A stretch of DNA of 64,000 nucleotides. It comes from Phoronis australis (lineage: Eukaryota; Phoronida; Phoronidae). This document shows, piece after piece, positions 50,501 to 62,200 of this stretch. The stretch lies in contig NMRA01000248.1 in the NCBI GenBank assembly GCA_002633005.1, positions 62,001 to 126,000 on the forward strand. The letters are read 5' to 3'. A model generated the notes under the pieces. That model saw nothing but the letters and a program-made list of their open reading frames with translations. It made no database searches and was not told the origin of the DNA. A program made the position numbers and the translations under genes. Numbering within the stretch: the stretch's first letter is position 1; each line of letters begins with the position of its first letter.

Positions 50501-53006
50501 GCTGTGTTGTTGTAGGCCTTCATCTGACCGCAAGACATCGTCTGCGACATCTCTTGCATGTTGTGGGTGAAGTTAAGGGCAGGTCCGCTAACCACAAGGA
50601 GAAAGGCGTAGATAATGAGAAGATTCCGACCATTACCTGGAAGCAAAGTCCTAATAAAGAATTGCGAATTTTATCATCGTGAGCAAATCCCATTTTGTAC
50701 TTAAAAGAAGTTATGACGTGATACCGATCCTAATCATACGCGGCAGCCATCTTGAAAGCCATCTTAAATTCCAAAAAAGACAAGTCAATGGCAAGTGGTC
50801 ACTCTGCAGTCTCATTTAAATCAGCAAAATAAGTTTCACAAAAACGTAAGAAATAAAGTCTTGCGACCCACAAAACTATTCTTCGAAAATAATCAAATTC
50901 AACTTGAGCAAAAATGCAGTCTCTGAAACTAAACACAGAGCTGTTAGTTACTGAGATAATTTCTGTAAATTATTTCTAGTTTTTGATACAAGCGCTCGTA
51001 GTTACTTGGATAAGCTTTATTCAACAACTCTGAAGTGGGATCGAAACATCTAATTTATTTCCGCAGTAGGTCTCATATCACAAATCCTGTGTGTATCTAT
51101 TATTATCCTGAGCAAAAACAAACACAACCACTACCAAAACGCTGACTTAGGAACCCAATTAAAATAAAGATGATGTAACTTACTTGAGAAAACGCTGGGA
51201 ACCATGAGTAGGACAATACACCGAAAGGACTCTGCTAAAGCCATAGCAATAGTTAACAACATGCCCAGAATTAATGACACCAATATCGCAGTTTTCCCCG
51301 TTGTGTCAGTTTTGTAGAAAATAGCTACAAATACTGCAAAGCAGAAAACCACGCCACCGAAGAATCCTGAAAAACAATGGTATGTTCTAAACACAATGCT
51401 GCTACACTAAAAGAATACTAAACCATGTATGGATAAGTTCAGTCAATCCTCGTCCTTTCTCCTGCTAATGCACCATAGGCGTCAATCTTGAAAGATAAAA
51501 GCAGGAATTAACTAAAAACTCATACTCATTATGTCACAGATTGATATTATGTTTCTTGGTGTATGGTCTTTTCCCACAGTTGCAAAAGTGTACATGTAGT
51601 TCACGCATACTTCTAAAGGAGCTTTCAAATTTTCCTCAAAACTTTGGAGGGTTATTGAGGGTAACAGAGCATTGTTTTACTTCAGGGAATTCGATGGAAA
51701 AGTCCCTTTTAATATCTGTTAATAGGCGCAAACCGGGTTTGGTATCCTTTTAAGGTTGTGTAAGATGTTATCGCCATGCCCATGCATTTAGCATAATGTC
51801 TACTAAACTATAGAAATTTACTACATGTATGTAAGGTTATATAACTCTGGTGACACCACAGTATTTATCCACTCCGTGTCGCGCAAGAATACTGGTGAAT
51901 TCATTTCCACTAAGTCCTATCGAGAGGTAAACTGTCGTATCTTCTCCAAATGGCGACGGAAGGTTGTGGGCCGAATACAATATACATGTATTGACCGGAA
52001 ACGCTATTACTCGACATTTTTCTGTTAACGGATGGGAGGGATACTGTGGAGAAGTGATTCTGTTAATCAAGTAACTTGTTACCCATCAAACTTTTGCAGA
52101 ATTCATTCTCTGGTGTACCATCCCGAATCATTTTCTGACAAAGAGTTCGTGGCTTTTTTTCAAAGCGAAAACGGTCGTACAAGCAGCACGGACAAAATAA
52201 TTCGCACACATTCTCCCTCATAAATTTGAATACCGTCTCGCATAACGTCGAGTACCTGAAAATAAACAAGACAAGTGAAGTGAAACACTCAGTTCGTGTT
52301 GCATTTGAAACCGCCGTTTTACAACGAATACAAAGCGATGGACATTTCGAGATATTATTCAAATTCATACCGTCTTCCAAAATTTAAGGCTTCCTTACAA
52401 GGCTGCTATTGCAGACGGTGTTGTTGTTGTGCATGAAATTGGAAACTTGCTTTATCTCAAGATCGCGTATGCGTGAACTTGGAATTGGACATTCAATTGG
52501 TCAATCAGGTGAATTTTTTGCCCAGTATAACGCATTTTGTAGTTATTGACCTCACGATCACCGATTTTCGCTGTTTGCGTAACAAATAAGTGTAAGTACA
52601 TTGTACAACACACCTACATGTATAGATTCAGTGGGGAGGAATTTGTCGGATAGTCTATCCGTATGCCTAATTGTTGCTCATGTGCCAGTCTGAACAGAAA
52701 GTTGTATCACTTTATGTGTTTGATGCCACAGGAGCTAGTCCGCTATGCTTATACATCTATCTGAATGTTTAACTGAATGTCAGCTGTTAATCAGCGCATT
52801 GCTCAGATACTCCATTTGATACATATGCAGGTCGGGCATTGAGCTAAAGGGGATACTGGTCAGTTTAAAAAAGCACCATTCGCTCACCAAGGTTCTTCTG
52901 GTGGAAGGCCCATCTGTTCACGTTTCATCTCCTTTTTGGCGGCCTTCATTTTCTTCATGGCCTTATAAGCTCTGATAGAGTAAATAAAAGCCTGTATATA
53001 CTTCAT
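32544..53006 (-). CDS. DCST1: DCST1-type DC-STAMP/RING E3 ligase
   Basis: Sixteen exons, from the ATG: 53006-52888, 52255-52083, 51366-51184, 50636-50466, 49518-49417, 49285-49165, 47617-47544, 45015-44950, 42805-42592, 42383-42226, 41204-41040, then 12-14 (two copies, see repeats), 33462-33363, 32871-32544. All phases match; 837 aa using one copy of exons 12-14. Membrane segments lie at about 98-115, 121-141, 163-181, 389-407, 475-503 and 573-588. Between them is the DC-STAMP-like Cys motif CNEKMGAPYRKC and the FDNVYISYRFRDID motif. Near the C-terminus are EAYGLRLRH and WLYNQIL, then a C4C4 RING (Cys 671, 674, 689, 694, 699, 702, 710, 713), then DSSDEE and a Ser/acidic tail. The RING plus DSSDEE is diagnostic of DCST1. 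In other animals DCST1 acts on sperm with DCST2 in gamete fusion; E3 activity on STAT2 is reported for mammals. Confidence 0.93.
33778..35987 (-). repeat. DCST1 exons 12-14, copy A
   Basis: Holds exons 12 (35790-35620), 13 (34710-34470) and 14 (33912-33785) with their introns. Exon 13 encodes EAYGLRLRH and WLYNQILHRR; exon 14 the first four RING Cys. The segment is nearly identical to 36489-39968. The offset is 2711 bp across exons 13-14 and 3979 bp at exon 12, because the other copy has an insertion between them. This copy joins directly to exons 15-16. Beyond 35987 the similarity ends and a different repeat begins, running up to the N gap. Confidence 0.9.
34728..35075. repeat. AAT/AAC/ACT-rich microsatellite, copy A
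   Basis: A long run of imperfect trinucleotide and dinucleotide repeats (GATAAT, ACTACT, AACAAC, AATAGT). It produces spurious Asn/Thr/Ile-rich and Val/Ile-rich reading frames on both strands. Lies in the DCST1 intron between exons 12 and 13. Confidence 0.9.
36113..36484 (+). repeat. Direct repeat adjoining the N gap
   Basis: The phrase AAGATGGCGGACAAAATGGC followed by CATTATAACTC-like and GAGTGGAATG blocks occurs at about 36113-36173 and again at 36423-36484. A further AAGATGG(C/A) copy with a shared GTGGGTCAAC/TCTGGGTCGACTAATCC segment lies between. The contig ends inside the second repeat, which probably stopped the assembly. Confidence 0.7.
36485..36488. other. Assembly gap (4 N)
   Basis: A four-base N run exactly at the boundary between the two near-identical DCST1 blocks. 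It joins a contig that ends in a short tandem repeat to one that restarts inside the same gene. Confidence 0.95.
37436..37745. repeat. AAT/AAC/ACT-rich microsatellite, copy B
   Basis: Allelic counterpart of the microsatellite at 34728-35075 with different repeat counts. It is cut short by the insertion that begins near 37745. Confidence 0.9.
37745..39010. mobile_element. Tandem-repeat-bearing non-autonomous element, Helentron-like
   Basis: About 1.27 kb present in copy B between exons 12 and 13 and absent from copy A. The 5' side has a 23-bp palindrome (37757-37779) followed by ACTCTGCGCGTGC. The 3' side has a hairpin with 9-bp arms (ACTCTGCGC / GCGCAGAGT, 6-base loop) whose right arm is an inverted copy of the 5' motif. 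The centre is about 2.5 tandem units of roughly 430 bp (unit starts near 37856, 38286, 38720). No clear target duplication is visible. Subterminal inverted motifs, a 3' hairpin, central tandem repeats and lack of target duplication are the pattern of Helentron-associated elements; the class is an inference. Confidence 0.55.
39826..40372 (+). repeat. Dispersed repeat, copy in DCST1 intron 11
   Basis: Partner of the repeat at 25127-25730. The part from 39826 to 39968 also occurs in DCST1 copy A, where similarity then breaks off at 35987. Confidence 0.65.
40613..40763. mobile_element. MITE related to the GTTCAGTAACGCTAGG family
   Basis: Starts GGGTAGAGTTCAATAGC and ends GCGTTACTGAACTCTACCC, its near-perfect inverse. 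Lies in DCST1 intron 11. A more decayed relative may begin near 49713. Confidence 0.55.
41333..41486. mobile_element. Short inverted-repeat element (MITE)
   Basis: The left end CAGGGCTGAGTTGCATAAAG is mirrored at the right by a segment whose inverse starts CAGGGCCCAGTTGCATAAAA. 154 bp, non-coding, in DCST1 intron 10. Confidence 0.55.
45981..46180. mobile_element. Inverted-repeat element with GGGCCC ends
   Basis: The left end is GGGGCCCCTTTCAAGAAAAC followed by TGACA. The right end is the near inverse (TGTCAGTTTCTTTGAACGGG then CCC). 200 bp. It explains most of the chance reading frame on the minus strand here. Confidence 0.55.
46755..46885 (+). repeat. Dispersed repeat (pair with 25735-25890)
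   Basis: The second copy of the family described at 25735; lies in DCST1 intron 7. No other function seen. Confidence 0.5.
48037..48648 (+). pseudogene. Intronless PEMT-like retrocopy, truncated
   Basis: A single open frame of 203 codons matching phosphatidylethanolamine N-methyltransferase, the ER membrane enzyme that methylates phosphatidylethanolamine to phosphatidylcholine using S-adenosylmethionine. Recognisable blocks: FWNVVARLEYRT, LVLSSFWRL, GTYLGDYFGILMDARITDFP and NHPMYIGTTLNFLGTAL. It stops right after VGLTYWVVR, where known PEMTs continue for about 25 residues including the Glu-Glu pair needed for AdoMet binding; the other frames do not restore it. The GxG motif before LVLSSF reads FLR here. 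Vertebrate PEMT genes are split by introns; this copy has none and lies antisense within DCST1 intron 6 (47618-49164), as expected of a retrocopy. AATAAA occurs near 49015. Probably inactive, although 203 codons remain open, so a young or neofunctionalised gene cannot be excluded. Confidence 0.72.
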
Positions 53007-53210
53007 GTTGGATATTGCCAACGACGAAACACAACCCAAAATTTAGCCACTTCTTTTCACTCAGATATATTCAAATAGAATTAATAGAACGAGGTGTAAA
53101 GTCGCGAGCAAGTTAAACATTTGCATTATTCAGCACGTGATTTTGATTGTTAGGTTTACGTATTTAGAGTTTTAGATTCAAAACCGCACATAACGAGCAT
53201 TTGTATTACC
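53007..53210. promoter_or_regulatory. DCST1-DCST2 bidirectional spacer
   Basis: Only 204 bp separate the two divergent start codons, so both promoters and both 5' UTRs must share this stretch, unless there are further non-coding first exons. A perfect E-box CACGTG lies at 53134-53139. No TATA box at a convincing distance from either ATG stands out. Both products act in the same complex in other animals, which fits co-transcription from one element. Confidence 0.6.
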
Positions 53211-56200
53211 ATGTGGTTCTTTCGCAGTCGGCCAGATCAGCATGTTTTCTTGAAAAGTTTGCTAGGATTCCCGTTCGGTGCTCTCATTGGATTAGGTAAG
53301 TACAAACAATGTGTAATCCCACAGTGACTTGATAACCACGGTAAGAAGAAAAATTGGTTTTATTATGATTGTTATGTTTATTCAAAACATCAATGCGTAC
53401 ATATTATGCTTGAATTTCAGAACCTTGTTATTCTGTCGCATGTCAGTTGAACGGCAAACGTGACTGTGAATACATAAATACCTAAAACCGTGTGACAGGG
53501 ATTTTAGAGCAGTGCAACCACATTACCTATATCTATTGAAAACAACTCATTTGCATAGGCCAACCTTTGTGAATAGGGCAGCCTAGGATTACACTGAGAC
53601 AGAGCTTGCGTTTGTCCCGGAGGTATACGGATGCTTGTTGTTTTCACTCTCCTCGTTTTCACGCACATTTTCACAGAAGCACGAACTTTAAAATTAGCCC
53701 ATAAGTAAACAACGACGTATCTATCCAACGTTTCGGTTTATTCCGAAGGAAACAGTTCACAGACTCAAAACAGGCGACACAGGTAGAGAAGAGACTGTAC
53801 AGGTACATGTCAAAATGCATTGTGAGGGGGAGAGACCAGAAATCAAAATACTTCGAACTCAAATGAACCAATGTTTTTATTGAGGTAACGCTCAGCATGA
53901 TTCAACCGTATATGCATAGCCTCCTGTATGAGGAGCCTCAGGGTGGCATTATCCATGTCTAGGATCTGAACACCAGAGCGATCTATAATGTGACCAGTTG
54001 TCAAGGAATGATTGAGAACAACAATCTGTGTGTCTTTACAGTGTTCTTTGACTCTGATGCTAAGAATCCTGTTCGTCATTCCAATGTAAAGCTGTTCACA
54101 GTCACTACAGCTGAGTTGGTACACAACATGGCCTCAATAGAGCTCCAACTGTTTTGATTTCCCTCACAATGCATTTTGACGTGTACCTGTACAGTCTCTT
54201 CTGTACCTGTGTCGCCTATTTTGAGTCTGTTAACTGTTTTCTTGAGAATGGTTTAGAGTAATGAACCGAAACGTTGGATAGATATGTCGTTATTTACTTA
54301 CGCGCTTATTTTAAAATTCGTGCTTCTGTTCTGGCCTAAATCAAACATTTTCACAGGTCATATTGGAACCGTCGACGGAGTTGCATAGGTGTGGAAATAG
54401 TCTGGATTTCAATATTTGAAACGTACCGGAATTAAAAAAAATCTCCAATCTTCACTTATCCACTCACTTCACAGTTTAATGTCTTCGGTCATGTCGATTG
54501 ATATTGAGAACGCAAAGAATCTCACATCATACATCCACAGACATTTGTCAAATTTACCCAACTTTCTCCGTCTGAGTTGCAGCCCACAACATACATGTAG
54601 TGTTGGTGCAAACCTATACTTGGACGTTACTGAGTCTTCATACAGCCAGCTGCCTGTCTACCCACAACAAGGCCGTAATTCTCCGTTGGCATTAAAATAA
54701 CGAAATGAGTAAAGCAACTTGTAAACAATACGACGACAACAAATAACATGTGGAACTTAAATGGTGGGAAAATGAGGGCGCAAAAGTACTTATGACGACC
54801 AGACGTAGAGGGCTGTGAGCCTGTGATAACGTTTAGCTCCCTTGTTAATTGCCAAGCAGAGTTTTTTGTCTTGTGCAACAGGCAGGCCAATTATCTACCA
54901 GGCTTATTGCAGACCACGTATGAACACAGTCAAACTCAAAGCGGCGAATTGGTACGTTCGGAAAGAATAAATTGTCGTAACTTTGGTTGTAGTTGGGCGA
55001 TTTTGGGGATTCAAAAACTAAACATGATCAGCATTTGACGAGAAACTCAGAAAAGCTATTGGTTTATATTCAAATATGTTATAACTTTACTTTTATTTTT
55101 AACAGTACAATCCAGTCAGGATACAATCTTATCGGAGATTAGAGAAATTATCGAACAAAAGAGAGCAGGCCCTCCAACCATCAATGCCAGAATGGAGGTA
55201 ATCAGTCGTGTAAGATATAGGCTACAGGGGCCATCTTCCCAACTTGTTGTTGGGCTATAGAATCGAACAAGTTGGGAGCAACGGGAAAACGCCGTAATGA
55301 AGTTGACGAACATTACGGCATAGTCGTTAAATGCAACGAGATTCGAATGTATTCCCAAACGGACATACAGAGTCCATGCAGCTGGGACCTTTCGACCAAT
55401 TTCAGTCGAAGGAGAACACCCGAAGAGCCGGTCAATACACATTGTCTTCACTTCCACGACTTCTCATTGCCTTTTCATCGTTAATGTACTCTAACAACAC
55501 AAAGTTTGCACAAATGTTACTTTCACGGTATTACCTATGCAGGTTTTTATTACGGCGTTCTGGCTCGACTGCAGTTCAGCCAGTTTACCCTGTATCTGCT
55601 GGGCGCCATCTTCATAACGCTCACCTCTTTCGGCTACGCCTTCTCAATTCACATCCGGTGCACCACCATGCTCATTCTTCCGCAGTTCTTCGGGAAGTCC
55701 GGTCGAACCTACATCAACACAGTAGCGATCGCATTTTTATTGGCTGGTACGTGGACTTTGTTATGTATCTATCAGAGACATTGAGAAACTTCAACCAATT
55801 CTATGCCATTAGCGGTACGAGAACTGACCAACTTTCACCACATGGGTATCACGAGAAAAAGCAAAAATATGGCAAAATGCATAACATTTTCCTTATGTGA
55901 AATTTACATGGTGTAATCGAGGTGAGACACCATCTTTCCAAAATTTGCTAAATATCTGGGCATGCATTGCCCTTCCAATATTTGGATATGTGACGAAATT
56001 TTAGGGTGTTGTGAAGGCCAGAATAGATGATAAGGAAATAGAGTTTAATGTATTAACGACTGAAACTGGCGGCGACCGTGGTAGTTGGGCAAACTAGTGA
56101 GCACTGGGGATGAAGAATTGGCTAATATCAACCGCTTTTCTAATTTACAGGACCAATCGCGAACATGCTTCGGAATGCCCACGAAGTATCGCGAGTGGTG

Positions 56201-59200
56201 TCCTGCACCATTGAACTTTATTCCAACCAAACGATAGAGAAGCTGAACCTTCTCTTCACTCCCATTGATAACATCGTTAAGGACATTCAGAAAGACTCGG
56301 AAATCGTAAAGAAGAAGACAAAGGAAACCCGCGAAGCGTTTGGACCCATTGAGTTCGAGGTAAATCAAGCGGTTTCACATTGATCTACTCATTTTCATCC
56401 GATTTTATTGCAAATTCACGACACTTGTCATATTTACTTGCTGCACGTAGGTCAAAGACCAGCGAGAGGTAGGGAAGTTACGGCGGGAGACAGAATATGA
56501 GGATCAAATCTACGGCAAGTCAAGTCGTTCGGATGACATCGAGCACCGTAATGACATCACAGGCGAGGAGTCGGACGCTGAGAAAGACGAAAAAATATAC
56601 AAGAAGAAACTAGACTATCGCTGTGAAGGTTGGTTTATAGGCTTGAGTTAAGTTATATATACAGTGTCACGGACTCAGTCGGTAAACCACATATGAGAAA
56701 AGGCTCATCATATTCAAAGTAAACGTCTAAATAGTTACTTTATGCACTCTTTTTCAAAACGCTCATCGGAAAAGTTTTCAAAATGTCCCATTTTTGCATG
56801 AAGGTTATAAACATTGGAATTGTCGTGTTTGATGACAGCGCAGCACAAAGGAAAAATGATGAAGATTTAGATAACAGTTCATTTTTCAAATTTTCTATCG
56901 AACGATATTTCATCCTGTTATTGAAACCATTGTTTTGCCATGGTGTACCTTTTTGCTAAATATTAACAAAACCACATAACACATCACCCAATAAATGGCA
57001 GATTAAAACAGTAAGCACGCGACCTGACGTTTTTGCGTCGCACCAGACGTGCTTGAAAAACGCAACTGTACTTATTGCACGGCTCACTGCTGGCAAGATA
57101 TGGCTACTCGTCATCATCGTCATCAATGGGTTCTCCTTGGTGAACGTTATTGAACCTACGCATTATCTGGTGGTTTCCTCAAGGCAGGTTGTGTGTCGTT
57201 CGCGTAACAGGCTATGAAGTCCATCTGGAGTCCCTCTATTTAACACATTTTACACGAGTGATATTATAATGCCCTTATCAATGTCAAATTAAACAATAGC
57301 ACCATGAGCATCTTCATGTTTAATATAGCTGAAGATTGCAACCATGTCACTGAATGCACCTAAATATGGCCTGCTCAAGCTGTCTGACTAAATGATGGCG
57401 TATATGTCTGCCTGAAAGTATATAATGGGTGATTGGTATGAAGCGAACAAATCAAATTCTACAAGGTTAGTGATGCAGACGTTTGCCTAACTTCACAGTT
57501 GTTGACACGGTCCCACATGACCTTAACTTGCTCTTGATTTTGAAGACGTGTTCAACGTTGGAGTCAAAGAATGTCGCAAAGCATTCAAAACTACAGAACA
57601 GAAGTGCATGGACGCGCTATGGATAGCCGGCTATTTACTATGTTTGCCATTTAAGTTGACGATCATATGTGAACTAGTCAGACGTAAGTAATAGAGCTTT
57701 ATCAAATGGGATAACATAACTTATCTTGAGCAGGTTAAATTCATTTAGTTCTAAAATGAAAAACATTCCCTCACAACTTAACTGTTTTGTAGCCTATGCC
57801 AACCGAACTCTTTCTATATATTTCCTTTCAAATGACATTCACCTAACCGTTTGGAATATACCTGATAGACTGCACAAGCGTAACATCTAAGTGAGCCCGC
57901 ACAGGCTATAGCAACAGATTCCTGTTATTGTTTGATAGTCATACGTTTTCGGGCAATGTTCTGGAGGACTTAGATTTAAAACTAGCACTTTGACCTTTTG
58001 GTTCTCGGCCCATTTTGCTTCTTCAAAACAAATTCTGGATGTTTTCGCACAAATGACAGATACATCCTACGGAAACAAAACTACCTTAAAAGGTAGAAAT
58101 AATGTTTGGGTATTATCAAGCAAGTTTGGCTTGTAACATGAATCAACTGAACCCGGAGAGACCAATTCCGCTTTCAGCGTCATGTTGTTTACACTTTCAC
58201 AACAGAAACTTGCACGAAGTTGAGATGAAAGAAAAAACAACCTTTATGAACATCGCCTAATAGACACTGTGAGAGCAAGTGCGTTCTTGCGATGATAATC
58301 TGAACCCATCGGAATACACGCCATCACGGGGATCCTTGCAAACAAAATGGCTGCAATGTTGTCAGACAAATCCCCAAGGAACAACAACGTCGGATCAGAG
58401 AAGCGTCAACTAATAGCATTCTATTTCTACAGATTTGCCGTCCTTGTTCGGAATGAAATGTGACTCCAGTGACGCTATCAATCCGGGATTTGGTGGATCA
58501 TTCGATAGCGCTAGCCAAGCGTCCAGACAATTTCAAAAAGAATTTGACGTTAATATGCAATACAAGGTAAAGCTGACGACATTTCTTCGAGGTTCTAATG
58601 TATGCTATAAGAAGATTGGAGCCCTTGTTCTTTGTGCTGTCTTTGGTCGTAGGCAATTTTCAATCCCACTCCTGGTCAATACAGCTTCAACCAGCCTCTC
58701 TTAGTGGCCACAGTTTGGACCAGTGTCCCCACCCTTTCTCGCAACCCGCTACCCAAGACCCCGGGTTCACCCCTGCCCTCGGTCGCCACCATCATTTTTG
58801 TTCAACGTAGTATGATTAGGTTATACCAGAAAGGGCACTTGTGACTGTGAAGCGGGGTTATGCGGGGTCTTAGAGTATAGCTTAATATAACATGTTTAAC
58901 AAACGTGAAGACTGTACATACATACATGTATACTCTTGTAGACGTGTAAACCCTACAACTATGTTAAGTATTGACTTGCTTTTGTAGCTGCTGTGTATCT
59001 TTATTGTTTGAACTTAAACCAGCACCCGTTTCCATGGCAACAAGCGTTCTTCTACCATACCCAGTCTCGAAGAATGATGCTGAAACTTAACAAGTTGCTA
59101 GGACAATAACAAAGGAGATGAATTGTATGGCTGACCCATCATCATTTTACATCGATCTAATCATGTGCGTTGTAAACCCATCTAGCTGAAGTCCTTTCTC

Positions 59201-62200
59201 ATTTTGTCTCACCATTTTCGTGAACTAGGCTAATATTTGCGTCTGCGTTCACAGCTCGAAAATGTTGACGAGACAGTGTACTACAAGACAGAAGTGGAAG
59301 TAAAAAAGGCAATAGAGTACGAATTTCAGAGCAGGAAAGTGTTCATCGACTTCCTTATGCTGACGCTAAAGAGAGTGTTGGCGTTTATGTTCTTACTAGT
59401 GATCTATAAGTAAGTCGCAGCTGGTTTTTAATATTTCTCTGAGTTCCTCTCAATACAGACAGTGTCACCAAATTGTCCTTGTTATCACCGACGGTATTAT
59501 CGGTTTCATCATCGGTCGCCATAGCCGTCGTCATGGTTATCGCATATGCTATCCAACTTTCCATAATCACTGTTTTAACTTCCTTCTTTATCAAGCGTCT
59601 ACAATACTAACTGCAAAAGTTCATATAACGTGAAAACCAACGCACATCGATTTTTGTTGTGCATGTACTAAGCAGTAGTAACGCAAAGCAGTGTTTCTTT
59701 GATTAGCTGCTGAAAGCCTCATGGCGAACTAAAAGACTCACGTGGTTTCTATGGCTAGCTGTTAATTTAACAGGGCTTACCAATACTGCTCCAAGTACTG
59801 TACAGACTTCTCGTTCGACAATATCTACATCACGTCGTACTTTAGAAAGATCGACGCTCGACGATTCAAAGCAGTAAGTTAGTACACGATACCAACTAAA
59901 TTATATATATTAGTTGATTCACATTTAAGTGACGTGCGAAGTAGTAGAAACAGAAACTCTAAACTTACAGCCCACAGCCGGACTAGAAATTGTCCACAAC
60001 ACGTCAGATTTTCCTAACGCTGTGCTTAAATTTTGTCGCAAAAAGCGTATTAATAACTTTTGCAAGGCAATCACTCATTTTTGTCACAGGGTAAAAGAAC
60101 ATTGCTGCCACTGAAGAAAATAGAAAAGAAAGAAATGATTACACCGACAAGTTTCAAACTGATGGGGCCAGAGAAGTCAAGACTGGTTCGTAAAAGAAGT
60201 TATGCGGGGGCAACAGTATTAAAAAGCAGGCATTTGAAACGATCTACGTGTAGTTCACTTTGGAAAAAATTAAATAACTAATACCAGAACGTTGTCACTC
60301 ATGAGACACCCCCAATTTTTATTTTACAGCATTTCATGCATTATGTTTTGAAGACTCTCAAACTAAACGTGGAATTACCGTTTTCCCAATATGAAGACTC
60401 CAGATCCTTAAACACTGCTTCTGATAAATCTGTGAGTAGATTAGCAAAAACGCGGCGCGATAACGTATGTTACACAAATACAATCACATTGTCAAACCTG
60501 GCAGTAAAATGCCACTTTTAATTCAGGCTGTCTTGTCGTCAGATGTTGGTATATCCAACCTGACCAGACACTGCAGAAATGATAAACCACAAACAATAAG
60601 AGCAAATGACACACAACCAACTGGTGACTTTCTTGACGTACATATTTGTGTGTCTATCAGTAACTCACCAATAGCACGAAACAGTTTAGCAGAAACAGCA
60701 AATGTTTCCACAAAATCAAAAAGCATCGATGGTCAATTAATTACTCAGTTTCTCCTTTCATTACGTCAACCACTGCGCAAGAAACGACTGAATACACCTT
60801 TCTGTCGATTTCAGGTGAAAGGATCGTTGATGCTAGTAGTGAATATTTTCACCAGCAGTGCAATAATCTTAGTGGACATATTCATTGTCGAGATACTGGA
60901 TATTATCAACAGAAAGAGCCACATCGAGTTTCATCAAAAAGGTCAGTCAACAATTTTGTTTCCAACACGATCAAAATGCGTACTACAGGTTAGGTGACAC
61001 GTTTCACACTTTCTGAAACACATGTTAGTGTCAGTACACACACACACTCGTGTTGCAGTTAGTCACGCTGAGTGTCACCATGTCTCAGCCTTTGACGCAA
61101 CTTGGTTATGAGTTTCCTTTAAATGCTTGACATCCTCAGTTATTTGGGATGTAAGGGCCAATTTCCAACTAAAATAAGCGTTAGTAAGCGCTGGACACTC
61201 AATTGTTAAAATCGGTCCATTTGCTATTCTACTCCCGGATTTCGACAAGGATCTCTAATATTAATAAAATACCTAGCTCAAAGATCCATAGTGCCAGCAC
61301 ACAAAAAACGTCACGTCTTTTTGGGCTTATATTCAAATAAAATGGAACCCGTTTTAAAAATTTCTTACAAAACACATTATTTCTATTAAAAGGTTATGAT
61401 ATATTCATTGTAAATTTTGCAAAACATGTGTATTTGTTTTATTATTTGTTTCAATATTATTGTAGCATGGTTTTAGTAAGTCAATACTATAAACATTGTG
61501 CTGGTAGAGATCAGAGCCGACTGGCATAAAACACAAGGAAAGGAAAAATTGGACTTATAGTGAAGAAATGCTATAGCTTCAAAGTTGAATTCAAGCCTAT
61601 GGTCTTATATTCCGGGTCATTTTTCAATGTTCCAAGAAAATGAATCTTTTCGTCTGCAATGCCACGGCCTCGATACGTGATTTTGCTGGTGTTACCAGCA
61701 ACGTCTTAGCATGGTAACAGTTGCCTAGTTGAGGCAAAGAAGAGTCATTGAACTAAATGAAAACTAGTGGATGCAGTGAAATCAGAAAAGACAAGGTTAC
61801 TGATCAATCTCCGTGTAAATTTTAAGTAAGCATGCGAATCAAATGTGACCGAGCAGTGGCGGATCTAGGATATCACAAGGGGGGGCCCAACAATTTGTCC
61901 GGCTGGAAGCATTTGCGCAAACTGAACCACGATTGTAGATGCGCATAGCACCGAATGGGGGGAGGTCGGGAAATTTTTCTGTTTTTACCTCTAAAAATCA
62001 AGCATTTTCCTTGATTCCTGAAGTATTATCCAAGAAAAAAAGGCAAAAAAAAAACACGGAGAACGTGTCAAACAGATAAAAAAGTGCAGGTATATCAAAG
62101 ACTCGAACTCACTACCTGGCGCTTAGAGCACACGTACGTTACCACTACACCACCACGACTTAACTACACGAGTTATACTAAAAGACTTACTTGTTTATGG

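Noticed and set aside
50637-50650. Acceptor at 50651-50652 for DCST1 exon 4
   Set aside because: It puts the exon out of frame with exon 3; the next AG, giving exon start 50636, restores phase and yields the conserved FSSNGR motif.
55331-55900. 189-codon plus-strand frame
   Set aside because: An out-of-frame shadow of DCST2 exon 55543-55746.
60467-60997. 176-codon plus-strand frame
   Set aside because: A different frame from the verified DCST2 exon at 60815-60941, which carries the family motif and correct phases; no domain seen in the 176-codon frame.
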